Origin: Chloroflexota bacterium
GTDB lineage: Bacteria; Chloroflexota; UBA6077
Reading direction: 5' to 3'
Length of the DNA: 8,487 nucleotides
Assembly (NCBI GenBank): GCA_021788565.1
Contig: JAJYKO010000187.1
Span: forward strand, 1 to 8,487
Shown here: piece after piece, positions 1 to 6,710 of the stretch
Layout of the letters: the number at the start of each line of letters is the position of its first letter
How positions within the stretch are numbered: position 1 is the first letter of the stretch
Notes under the pieces: model-generated
Seen by the model: only the letters and a program-made list of their open reading frames with translations
Databases searched by the model: none
Told to the model about the DNA's origin: nothing
Program-made: the position numbers and the translations under genes

Positions 1-2081
1 CGCCCCTCAAGCTCGGGCTGCGAAGCTGCGTCGACAGCACCATCTGTCGTTATATTTCCGGCCGAAACGCCAACGATCAGCGGCTCCGAGGGGGTGATAG
101 CGAGACTTCCCCGTTCCTTCATCAGGGTCCAAGGGGTCTTGCGAACCGCGTTGCGGCTGGAATAAAGAGCCAGGCCTGGATCGGACCAGACGACGTCGCT
201 GGCGTCCAAACCCTCGAGGCGAGGATCGTTTGTGGATGCTAGCAGGTAGTAATCATAGTTCTCCCCTTCCAGCAAGCGATGGAAATGTGAGAATGCCACT
301 CTATTGTCAAAGTAACCGTATACGTTGGCGTGTTCGAGATTGGTCAGGGCCATGACTCTGATCCGTTTAGCCCAAGTCTGCCTCTGCTCCTTATCGCTTC
401 TCATTCCGAGCGAGTTTTGCCGCAACTGAATGCGGTCGGAAGGGACAGGGTATTCGTATCTGCCGGTCACGAAAATCGACGAGCCGGGCTGAACGATTCT
501 TGCCATGTCGCGCAGGCCGGGATCAACCCAGTTCGGGATCGACTGCCCCCATCCGCTCGCGTCAAACCACACCGCTTCGTAGGTATTGTAGGCCAGAAGG
601 ATGGTGACGATCACCGAGAAGCTAGCTGCGCCGTAGCGGGCAAAGACGATTGCCGATCGAGGAAGTCGACCTGCCACGGGCCGCCAGACTGTATCGCCCG
701 CATTTGCGACCAGGCCGTACACCAGTGGGGCGGCCACAGGCATCAGCTTGAGGTATCCATACGGGAAGTTCTGCACGTATCGGACATAGAGCATGTAGGC
801 GGCAGTGCCGGCTACGGTGGCTACGGCCATTGGTCTCTTGCGAGCAAGGGTGAGCAGGCCGATGGTGGCAAGAACCAGGAGCAGCACACAAACCGGAATC
901 GCCAAGAGGTTCAGACCGCCATCGAACGATGCGAACGGGCCGGCCCCTTCTCCATCATGCATGATCTGAAAGGCATCGAGACCCAACATAATCCAGGGGG
1001 GCTGAAACGTGTCTATGCCCCATCCCCCGTTCAGCATTTCCTTGGTGTTCCTTATTGCTCCGTCAATGAAGTAGTAATTTATAACGTGCCAGTGGCTAGG
1101 CAGTCCCACCAAAAACGCCATGACAGCCACCAAGATTGCTCTCATCAACGGGAGAACACCACGCTGTTGAAGTACAGCCACCACCACGACCAGCAAGAAA
1201 ACGAACGAGAAATGCAGAGCTATCACCAGGTAGTAGGATGTCAGCCCAGCAGCGACGAAAAGCGAGGCCATCACGAGTCTGCGCGTGCCGCCTAGCCTAA
1301 CCGCCGCAACGAAGGCAGCGATCCCAACAGGCGTGGCAATGAGGCTGCCCATTTGTGAGCCGTAGCCGTAATTGGCGAACCAGAGAGGCAATCCGAGGAG
1401 GGTGTAGAAGAAACAGCCGACGATGGCGGTTCTCTGTCTCAGCCCCAGCACTTCTCGGAAAAGCAGGTACCAGGCGGGGACAGTGAGACCCAGCAGCGCA
1501 TACGACACCGGAAAGTACGCCTGAAAGACCGTGCTTCCGCTCGCGGCGCTAGCCGCGGCTATCGCATACTGGAAGCCGAACCCCCACCGTCGAATTCCTT
1601 CCAGAAAATACTCCCCCAGGCCGTGCGGGCCACCGATGATGGGATACGTCAGGACATAGTGAGCAGCAGGGAAATAGATCTCATCGTCCTGATTCAAAGA
1701 CAGAAGGGAGAATGATCTTTGGGCTATATGGGGAAGCAACCCAAGTGCGATCAGACAGACCCCAAAGAAGAGCGGCAGCATGGGCTCGCTCTCCACTCTC
1801 TTTGTATCGCGATCATCCCGGATGAAGGCAGCCAGATTGACCAAGAGAGCCACCGCCAGTATCACCCAGAGACCAAGTTGCATTCCGACAGCCAGGTTCA
1901 GTGTGAATGACGCCAGGATCAACACGGACCAACCGACGACGGGGGTCAACAGGACTCGATAGCGCCTCCAGTCATCTGGAAGCAGCATTCTCGTCGCGCC
2001 GTAGCCAGTGAAGAAGACTATCCCCAAGAAAACCGCAACTATCCAGATGCCTTCTACCGCCGTCTGGACATAGCCGAACAC
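1..2081 (-). CDS. Multi-pass membrane protein, probable GT-C glycosyltransferase (3' end outside window)
   Basis: Translating the minus strand from the GTG at 2081 gives 693 codons with no stop up to the window edge, so the C-terminus is missing. The GTG is preceded by GAGG (2088-2091) at 6 nt. About a dozen hydrophobic helices fill residues 8-500. After the third helix the first large loop carries N130-Q-D-D-E134, an acidic cluster in the place where GT-C enzymes carry their catalytic acidic residue. Residues 439-448 (FPYGYLKLMP) resemble a loop common in prokaryotic membrane glycosyltransferases. From about residue 505 to 693 the chain is soluble, probably extracytoplasmic, and residues 660-690 may begin a further beta-rich domain. 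From family knowledge, GT-C enzymes transfer sugars from polyprenyl-phosphate carriers outside the membrane; substrate and acceptor cannot be read here. It diverges from the gene at 2298. Membrane-protein identity is strong, glycosyltransferase activity is likely, and no named subfamily is claimed. Confidence 0.8.
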   Translation of the reverse strand, partial: MFGYVQTAVEGIWIVAVFLGIVFFTGYGATRMLLPDDWRRYRVLLTPVVGWSVLILASFTLNLAVGMQLGLWVILAVALLVNLAAFIRDDRDTKRVESEPMLPLFFGVCLIALGLLPHIAQRSFSLLSLNQDDEIYFPAAHYVLTYPIIGGPHGLGEYFLEGIRRWGFGFQYAIAAASAASGSTVFQAYFPVSYALLGLTVPAWYLLFREVLGLRQRTAIVGCFFYTLLGLPLWFANYGYGSQMGSLIATPVGIAAFVAAVRLGGTRRLVMASLFVAAGLTSYYLVIALHFSFVFLLVVVVAVLQQRGVLPLMRAILVAVMAFLVGLPSHWHVINYYFIDGAIRNTKEMLNGGWGIDTFQPPWIMLGLDAFQIMHDGEGAGPFASFDGGLNLLAIPVCVLLLVLATIGLLTLARKRPMAVATVAGTAAYMLYVRYVQNFPYGYLKLMPVAAPLVYGLVANAGDTVWRPVAGRLPRSAIVFARYGAASFSVIVTILLAYNTYEAVWFDASGWGQSIPNWVDPGLRDMARIVQPGSSIFVTGRYEYPVPSDRIQLRQNSLGMRSDKEQRQTWAKRIRVMALTNLEHANVYGYFDNRVAFSHFHRLLEGENYDYYLLASTNDPRLEGLDASDVVWSDPGLALYSSRNAVRKTPWTLMKERGSLAITPSEPLIVGVSAGNITTDGAVDAASQPELEG

Positions 2082-2176
2082 GGATTACCTCGCTGCCATA
2101 ACGTTAAGGTGGAGCAACAAGAGCCGACCGATTGTAAGAGGAGGAGAAATTACCAGCGACCCGTAAGACCCGCGGT

Positions 2177-2182
2177 ATTATA
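2177..2182 (-). promoter_or_regulatory. -10 element for the gene at 2081
   Basis: The minus strand reads TATAAT here, a full match to the sigma70 -10 consensus, about 95 nt upstream of the GTG start. No good -35 hexamer lies 16-18 nt upstream, so the promoter may be weak or activator-dependent. The predicted leader is about 90 nt. It contains a four-codon ATG-to-TAA micro-frame ending 3 nt before the GTG, probably by chance. Confidence 0.45.
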
Positions 2183-2233
2183 CGCGCTGCGGAGCAAACC
2201 GAACCAGACGAGAGACAGTGGCGGTGGCGGTCT

Positions 2234-2262
2234 TTGAAAGCGCGCGCGGCGGCGCATATAAT
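2234..2262 (+). promoter_or_regulatory. Sigma70-type promoter of the DUF2142-like gene
   Basis: TTGAAA (2234-2239) and a perfect TATAAT (2257-2262) are separated by 17 bp. Transcription would start near 2269, giving a leader of about 29 nt with the Shine-Dalgarno site GAAGGGA (2284-2290). The spacer is G/C at 16 of 17 positions and begins with an alternating GC run, which is unusual next to an AT-rich -10. Position and orientation fit the ATG at 2298. Confidence 0.75.
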
Positions 2263-2297
2263 GACCCGATTTTCGCGGCTTGCGAAGGGACAGTAGC

Positions 2298-3665
2298 ATG
2301 CGAATCCTCAAGGGGATAGGTATCCACAACCCGGATACTCTGATACTGGCGTTGCTAGTAGCCATCGCCCTCACTCGTGGGACGCTGTACGCCGTTGTCA
2401 CTCCGCCCTTCGACTCCCCGGATGAAAAGGGGCACTTTGACTATGTGGCGTCTTTGTATGAGACCAGGGGCGCTGACATCCAAGGGAAAGAGCAACGCCA
2501 GCCGCCGCTTTACTATTGGATGAGCGTGCCGGCGTACGCGCTATTCGCCCATCAGCCCCCATATCTCGACGTGTATGCCCTGGCGACCGAGAAGCCGTCG
2601 CTACTATCGTTGATCGCGGTCCGACTGATATCCATGCTGATGACCGTCGCCACAATTCCGCTGGCCTACTGGGCAGCGAAGACCATACGACCGAAGGACT
2701 CGTTCGTTTATCTGGGCACAGCAGCTTTCGTGGCACTGGTCCCTGCCTATGGATGGCTTGGCGCATCGATCAACAACGATAACTTGGCCAACCTGGTGGC
2801 GTCGTTTTCGATCGTCATGCTGCTCCGAGTCGTATCGCGCGGCTTTTCGCGTGGGCGGCTGCTGGTGCTGGCAGGACTCTTCGCGGCAGCCATCGCCGCG
2901 AAGCCGACTATCTGGCCGATAACGGCGGCAATCGCCGCGGCGCTGACCATTAAAGCTTTGTTCCCTCACTTTGCGCGAAGGCCAAGATTAGGCTCCATAG
3001 CAGTTGTAGTGGCCCTTGCTGTGGCGGCAGTCGTGCTGGTTGGTCCGGCCCATTCGCCGACAGCATCGTTCATTCAGCGGTGGACCAAGCCGAATGCGCT
3101 GTCAACACATGGGGTTTCGTACTTCTTTTCTAATTTGGACGTTTGGCCATTCGTCTACCAATTCAAGACCTTTTGGGGAAGCTTCTCCACCGATTCGGTT
3201 CAACTGCCTCCAGTGGTGTACTGGATCCTGGCTGCCCTGACCCTCGCGTCGGTGATCGGGCTGCTCCGCAGGGCGGCGAGAGTCTGCAGGGCTCTGGCAA
3301 ACAGCTTCGACTTTTCGATATTGACGGAGCACAACAACGCTCCGACGCTAATTCTCGCCGCCATGGTGTTACTCCAGTGGATGCTGTCCTTCGCGAGGTT
3401 CTACTTGAATGACTCTCTCAGACCTGATCAGCGGATCGCAGGGTGGGACGATGATTTTGCGGTTCTGCACGGCCGGTTCCTCTTTCCCGTGATAATTCCG
3501 ATAGGGTTTCTCCTCGTGTGGGGGCTGGAGGCTATTTTGCCTCCGAATTGGTCAAAGCATGGGACTTGGGTGCTGATGCTCGTGCTCATCGCTGTCGACT
3601 GGACAGCGCTCTTGGTACTCGCCAACGGGGGACATTCCTGGCAAGTCTATCCTGGACAGGGCTGA
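2298..3665 (+). CDS. DUF2142-type GT-C-like membrane glycosyltransferase
   Basis: The protein has 455 residues with about ten or more hydrophobic helices. The ATG at 2298 is chosen over an in-frame TTG at 2280 because GAAGGGA (2284-2290) sits 7 nt before it and the promoter at 2234-2262 leads to it. Motifs typical of DUF2142 proteins occur in order: P41-D-E-K-G-H46 in the first extracytoplasmic loop, Q68-P-P-L-Y-Y near residue 70, N159-N-D-N162 in the second large loop, K202-P203, and H391-G-R-F-L-F-P397 before the last helices. The aspartate/glutamate of the P-D-E motif is at the position of GT-C catalytic acids. The family is widely found in surface polysaccharide clusters but biochemically little characterised, so activity is inferred; donor and acceptor are unknown. 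Its stop is 35 bp from the stop of the convergent gene 3701-4393. Length is near normal for the family. Confidence 0.82.
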   Translation: MRILKGIGIHNPDTLILALLVAIALTRGTLYAVVTPPFDSPDEKGHFDYVASLYETRGADIQGKEQRQPPLYYWMSVPAYALFAHQPPYLDVYALATEKPSLLSLIAVRLISMLMTVATIPLAYWAAKTIRPKDSFVYLGTAAFVALVPAYGWLGASINNDNLANLVASFSIVMLLRVVSRGFSRGRLLVLAGLFAAAIAAKPTIWPITAAIAAALTIKALFPHFARRPRLGSIAVVVALAVAAVVLVGPAHSPTASFIQRWTKPNALSTHGVSYFFSNLDVWPFVYQFKTFWGSFSTDSVQLPPVVYWILAALTLASVIGLLRRAARVCRALANSFDFSILTEHNNAPTLILAAMVLLQWMLSFARFYLNDSLRPDQRIAGWDDDFAVLHGRFLFPVIIPIGFLLVWGLEAILPPNWSKHGTWVLMLVLIAVDWTALLVLANGGHSWQVYPGQG

Positions 3666-3667
3666 GG

Positions 3668-3686
3668 TGGCCGCCTAACGCGGCCG
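3668..3686. other. GC-rich hairpin between convergent genes
   Basis: GGCCGC (3669-3674) and GCGGCC (3680-3685) form a six-pair stem with a CTAAC loop, directly after the stop at 3665 and 15 bp before the opposing stop at 3701. Neither strand shows a U-run immediately after the stem, so it is not a textbook intrinsic terminator. It could still slow transcription or protect 3' ends of both transcripts. Confidence 0.35.
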
Positions 3687-3700
3687 GCGAACCGCGGAAT

Positions 3701-4393
3701 TCATCTGGTTTTTCTGGCGACGAAGACCACGCTTGCCGCAAGGAGCATGTAGACCAGCCCCAACCAGACGTAAGTTAACGGGTTACCGAGCAATCCGGGC
3801 CGGTTCTTGGTAAGGTTTCCCGCCAACGTTCCAATTAAGTCCACAAGGTGCCCTTCAGCGTATGCACGGAACACAACGTGTGCATTCGCGGGCTCACCAT
3901 TGATGTAGGCCTCGCCCAGAGGGTATTCGTTGTGGAAGAACATCAGCAGACTCACGCTGTTTATTACCGGTAGCTCTTTGCTTTCCAGCGAGAAGTAGAG
4001 CTGCCTGCCGGCAGAGTCCGGGATTGGCTCGAACTGGAAAGAGTACCATCGTGCCATCACGGTTCCTGGACGAAAATCCCCTACGTTGCCAACAGGGAGG
4101 GCCGTCAGTGGCCGCGTCACCTCTCGCGTTTGTTTCCATGGCACTTCCATGATCTGGAAAGTGACCTCGCCTTGATCGACAGGATGCTCCACGGAGACGG
4201 TGACGTCCACCTTATTTATGCCGTTTCGAGTCGCGACGAAGGTCTGCCCAAGAGACGTAGCCGAATTGACCGCGCCGGCATGATTCCCGTCGAGGGGGCT
4301 ATTGGCATCGGGTATCTCCACGGGCCACAGAAGCACAGCCCAGACAGCCGCACCCAATACCGCGGCCAACAGAATCAGCTTGATGCCTCGCAT
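3701..4393 (-). CDS. Membrane-anchored extracytoplasmic beta-sandwich protein of unknown function
   Basis: The protein has 230 residues. The ATG at 4393 follows AGGGAAG at short spacing. A first helix (about residues 5-23) and a second (about 208-226, followed by ARKTR) bracket a domain of about 180 residues rich in alternating hydrophobic beta strands. The basic ends (MRGIK at the N-terminus, ARKTR at the C-terminus) put both termini in the cytoplasm by the positive-inside rule, leaving the middle outside. Features of the middle domain are L48-G-Q-T-F-V-A-T, a pattern of V/I strands, and the closing strand near HVVFRAY. I recall similar jelly-roll segments as accessory or C-terminal domains beside membrane glycosyltransferases, which suggests glycan contact, but no sugar-binding residues can be named. 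It lies between two GT-C genes and shares a divergent control region with the LecA-domain operon. The hydrophobic layout is clear; function is not assigned. Confidence 0.75.
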   Translation of the reverse strand: MRGIKLILLAAVLGAAVWAVLLWPVEIPDANSPLDGNHAGAVNSATSLGQTFVATRNGINKVDVTVSVEHPVDQGEVTFQIMEVPWKQTREVTRPLTALPVGNVGDFRPGTVMARWYSFQFEPIPDSAGRQLYFSLESKELPVINSVSLLMFFHNEYPLGEAYINGEPANAHVVFRAYAEGHLVDLIGTLAGNLTKNRPGLLGNPLTYVWLGLVYMLLAASVVFVARKTR

Positions 4394-4498
4394 AATCTTC
4401 CCTGTAATTTCTATCCGCTCCTAGACGTCTTGAGAAGAAGCCGTTGTTGGACATTTGAGCTGGTAGCCGGCAAGTCGACTCGCGGCCGGTGGCAGCCC

Positions 4499-4527
4499 TT
4501 AATAACATGGTGCCGTTCGCGAGTCAA
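4499..4527 (-). promoter_or_regulatory. Promoter of the beta-sandwich gene (minus strand)
   Basis: On the minus strand TTGACT (4522-4527) and TATTAA (4499-4504) are 17 bp apart, a good -35 and a four-of-six -10. Transcription would start near 4492, giving a leader of about 100 nt before the ATG at 4393. It is back to back with the plus-strand promoter starting 17 bp away. Confidence 0.55.
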
Positions 4528-4544
4528 GGAGGAGTCGACAGTGC

Positions 4545-4574
4545 TTGACGGGCTCCGGGGGGTCAACCTACAAT
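4545..4574 (+). promoter_or_regulatory. Promoter of the GT-C/lectin operon
   Basis: TTGACG (4545-4550) and TACAAT (4569-4574) are separated by 18 bp; each differs from consensus at one position. Transcription would begin near 4581, leaving a leader of about 130 nt before the GTG at 4713. The -35 forms half of an imperfectly centred inverted repeat TTGAC-N12-GTCAA (4545-4566), a possible operator. Confidence 0.65.
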
Positions 4575-4628
4575 CCGGCGATACCTCTTTGTCTGTTTAT
4601 CTGGGCCAAGCGCTGGACTACGCTACTG

Positions 4629-4670
4629 AATCAGTGTGGTGATAGCCGAAGAAGCACTGATTGTTCTTCG
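4629..4670 (+). promoter_or_regulatory. Two mutually exclusive hairpins in the operon leader
   Basis: AATCAGTG (4629-4636) pairs perfectly with CACTGATT (4655-4662). CGAAGAA (4647-4653) pairs perfectly with TTCTTCG (4664-4670). The arms interleave, so the left arm of the second stem lies in the loop of the first and the right arm of the first lies in the loop of the second. The single-nucleotide junctions make a full pseudoknot sterically unlikely, so the two stems should compete. They end about 30 nt before the Shine-Dalgarno site. A switch role is inference from pairing only. Confidence 0.45.
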
Positions 4671-4700
4671 CGACTCTCCCACCAAGACACCGTCCGACTC

Positions 4701-4706
4701 AGGAGA
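4701..4706 (+). promoter_or_regulatory. Shine-Dalgarno site fixing the GTG start at 4713
   Basis: AGGAGA lies 6 nt before the in-frame GTG at 4713. The reading frame is open further upstream to a TTG at 4545, but that codon is the -35 hexamer itself. The ATG at 4770 has its nearest GGAGG 14 nt away, which is too far. This site therefore decides the start. Confidence 0.75.
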
Positions 4707-4712
4707 AACAGC

Positions 4713-6626
4713 GTGCAGACTCGACCATCACTTGACTTGCCTATTGTCTCGGAGGCATCCCCAGCTGTCATGTCTGCCGAGAATGGGAGTCGCCGCGTGG
4801 AGTTCGCAGCGCTGGCTACTATCCTATTAGCTGGTCTCGCTGTCAGGCTGTGGTTTGTACACCTTCCAGGTTACAAGGTGGACGTAAGTCTGTTCACCGA
4901 CTGGACCAACGGCCTCCTCAAAATCCCTTTCGACGAGTTCTACGGGCGTGTCTCTCCCTGGTGCGATTATCTCCCAGGCTACTTATACATTTTGGCGCTC
5001 ACCGGGTGGCTGAAGAACCTCGTGTCGGACACCGGCACCCTGACCCTCCAGAACTTCGAGCCATGGATTAAGGCGGGACCCATCGCCGCAGACCTCTTGC
5101 TGGGGGTGGTCGTATTTCAGCTTTGCCGCCGCTTCACAGGGGCTAAACGATCTCTAATGGCAGCTTCCCTGGTCGTTTTCAACCCCGGGATCATCTTCGT
5201 CAGTTCTGTCTGGGGGCAGGTCGAATCCGTCGCGACCGCGCTTTACATGCTCTCACTCCTAGCACTGATCGCCGGCAATCCGGTGCTCGCGGCGATCTGG
5301 GCAGCGATGGGCATAGTCACGAAACCTCAATATGCGATCTTTCTCGGAGCGATCGGACTAGCTTACCTCCGATCGGATCTGATGAGGCTCCCCCAAATTC
5401 GATCACATGGTGTGAGGTCTCTGTGGTCCGCTTGGGCTGGGCCGAGGATGATTCTTCCAGTCGTGATTTTGATTGGGGCAGCCCAGCTTCTGCTTCTGCC
5501 GTTCTCTACCTCACTCTGGCCAACTCCGGACGTCGAATGGACGTTCGCCTACAAGGTGACCAACGCGGAGATCGGCAGCTTTGCCAGCGCTGGGGCATTC
5601 AATCTTTGGGGTACCCAGATCGCCGGAATACGGCATCTGGACTCCCAACTCGGCTGGTTCCACATGAGCTACCAGAGTTGGGGCTACATCCTGTTTGGAG
5701 TTGCGGCCGTAGTATCCCTGTTCCTGGCGTGGAGAAGAAGCAATGACCCGGGGGCTTTACTCTGGGCCGCTTTCCTGTTGGCTTTTGGGTTCTTTGAAGT
5801 CCTCACAAAGATGCACGAGCGATACCTGTTCACCGCGCTTCCATTGGTGGCGGCCGCGACCGCGTTCAGACTTTGGCTGCTTCCTATCTACCTGGGAGTC
5901 TCGGCGGTGTATTTTGTAAATGTATGGTATATATGGGCGAACCAGAAAGACCTTTTCGCTAACCTGCCCTTGACGCAGTGGACCTCGGATTTCAGCGTCG
6001 TGCTGTTCGCGTTGGCCGCCGTCATTGCCATATTGTTGGCCATTCTGCCAAATAGAGTGACGTCTTCGGTACCAGCACCCTGGCAATCTTCTCCTGTTGG
6101 TCGGCACGCCACTTCGGGTTGGCTGCGGCTGGACCGCGTACGTAAGACGCTGCGGCGACAGATCAGCGTTAAGGCTGGGATCGGGATCCTGGTAATTGGA
6201 CTTGCGCTGTTGACAGGAATAGCTCTCGGAAGAACTATCGAAGGGCGAAGCGCTCAGGCAAACGGCGCCTTCAGAATCGCAACCATCCACGCATACCGCT
6301 CGTGGCAGGATACTGGTGTGAGCGTATCCGCTGGACAGAGGATCGCCCTAATGGCGAGAGGCCGCTGGGTGGATCAGATAGAAGGAGAGCTTTACGGGCC
6401 CGGTGGCACCAACCGGAAGGATCAGCGAGACATTATTCCATCCGCGCCTATTGGCACGCTGATAGGGCGAATAGGAACCAGCGCGCCTTTTGTTGTGGGC
6501 GTAGAGACCACTGTCCTAGCTTCCAGCGGAGGCGAGCTTCAACTGACAATGAACGATCGACCAGACAAGAAACAAGGGGAGAGCCGTGGTCGACTTTACG
6601 TTACCATCACGAACCGCGCCGAGTAG
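4713..6626 (+). CDS. GT-C mannosyltransferase-like membrane enzyme fused to a C-terminal LecA (PA-IL)-like domain
   Basis: The 637-residue protein starts at a GTG with AGGAGA 6 nt upstream. Residues 30-455 form a polytopic GT-C module like the Gpi18/PIG-V-related family: D57 and F61-T-D-W64 in the first outer loop, Y86-L-P-G-Y90, W167-G-Q-V-E-S172 (the usual WGQ-D motif with E), K204-P-Q206, and M367-H-E-R-Y371. A basic stretch (about 473-487) precedes another helix (about 489-508), then a soluble domain from about 519 to the end. That domain matches the LecA/PA-IL pattern: W531-Q, a GRW turn, YGPGG, GTLIGRIG, and M613-N-D-R-P617. By the positive-inside rule it faces outward, on the side of the GT-C catalytic loops. 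LecA calcium ligands D100, T104, N107 and N108 align with D615, K619, E623 and S624, with a one-residue insertion, so calcium or galactose binding may be lost. It is first in the run that continues at 6711 and 7737. The GT-C call is strong; the fusion is unusual. Confidence 0.85.
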   Translation: MQTRPSLDLPIVSEASPAVMSAENGSRRVEFAALATILLAGLAVRLWFVHLPGYKVDVSLFTDWTNGLLKIPFDEFYGRVSPWCDYLPGYLYILALTGWLKNLVSDTGTLTLQNFEPWIKAGPIAADLLLGVVVFQLCRRFTGAKRSLMAASLVVFNPGIIFVSSVWGQVESVATALYMLSLLALIAGNPVLAAIWAAMGIVTKPQYAIFLGAIGLAYLRSDLMRLPQIRSHGVRSLWSAWAGPRMILPVVILIGAAQLLLLPFSTSLWPTPDVEWTFAYKVTNAEIGSFASAGAFNLWGTQIAGIRHLDSQLGWFHMSYQSWGYILFGVAAVVSLFLAWRRSNDPGALLWAAFLLAFGFFEVLTKMHERYLFTALPLVAAATAFRLWLLPIYLGVSAVYFVNVWYIWANQKDLFANLPLTQWTSDFSVVLFALAAVIAILLAILPNRVTSSVPAPWQSSPVGRHATSGWLRLDRVRKTLRRQISVKAGIGILVIGLALLTGIALGRTIEGRSAQANGAFRIATIHAYRSWQDTGVSVSAGQRIALMARGRWVDQIEGELYGPGGTNRKDQRDIIPSAPIGTLIGRIGTSAPFVVGVETTVLASSGGELQLTMNDRPDKKQGESRGRLYVTITNRAE

Positions 6627-6675
6627 CAGACCAAAGGCTTTGGGACTATGTGCTGAGAACGCCGGGCGTCTGCTA
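6624..6675 (+). other. Inverted repeat closing a possible three-way junction in the 6626-6711 gap
   Basis: TAGCAGAC (6624-6631, including the stop codon) is perfectly complementary to GTCTGCTA (6668-6675). The enclosed 36 nt contain two smaller inverted repeats, CCAAA/TTTGG around 6631-6643 and ACGC/GCGT just before the right arm. No U-run follows, so read-through into the GT2 gene is expected. It might tune relative expression or mark an mRNA processing point. Confidence 0.35.
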
Positions 6676-6710
6676 TTTGCCCCGCCTTCACGACATAGGA
6701 TCGAGGCCTC

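Larger units (their letters stand above)
4394..4712. other. 319-bp divergent control region
   Basis: This is the longest stretch without a convincing gene. It holds a minus-strand promoter for the gene starting at 4393, a plus-strand promoter for the GT-C/lectin operon, two overlapping inverted repeats in the plus-strand leader, and the Shine-Dalgarno site AGGAGA at 4701-4706. The pentamer TTGAC/GTCAA recurs three times (GTCAA 4523-4527, TTGAC 4545-4549, GTCAA 4562-4566). Two of these copies are parts of -35 elements, so a shared operator is possible but unproven. No tRNA-like or riboswitch consensus was recognised. Confidence 0.6.

Noticed and set aside
330..1295. Long plus-strand open frame of 321 codons
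   Set aside because: Its product is rich in H, Q, R and S and shows no domain pattern. The complementary minus-strand frame is a continuous polytopic membrane protein with a start and ribosome site, so this is an antisense shadow.
3668..3713. Hairpin plus T-run as an intrinsic terminator of the gene at 2298
   Set aside because: The T-run at 3708-3713 is more than 20 nt from the stem and lies inside the coding end of the opposing gene, so it does not fit a terminator.
4130..4642. Plus-strand open frame of 170 codons
   Set aside because: Most of it runs antisense to the beta-sandwich gene and across a promoter pair, and its composition is unlike a protein. Only its last 33 codons, with a local Shine-Dalgarno site, are kept as a low-interest finding.
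4629..4670. H-type pseudoknot in the leader
   Set aside because: The arms interleave as in a pseudoknot, but a one-nucleotide loop would have to span the 8-bp stem. Competing hairpins are more likely.
4545..4712. Upstream extension of the GT-C/lectin protein to a TTG start
   Set aside because: The TTG is the -35 hexamer of the promoter, and a much better start (GTG 4713 with AGGAGA) lies downstream.
5757..6290. Minus-strand open frame of 177 codons
   Set aside because: It lies entirely antisense to the helices and linker of the GT-C/lectin gene and has low-complexity polar composition.
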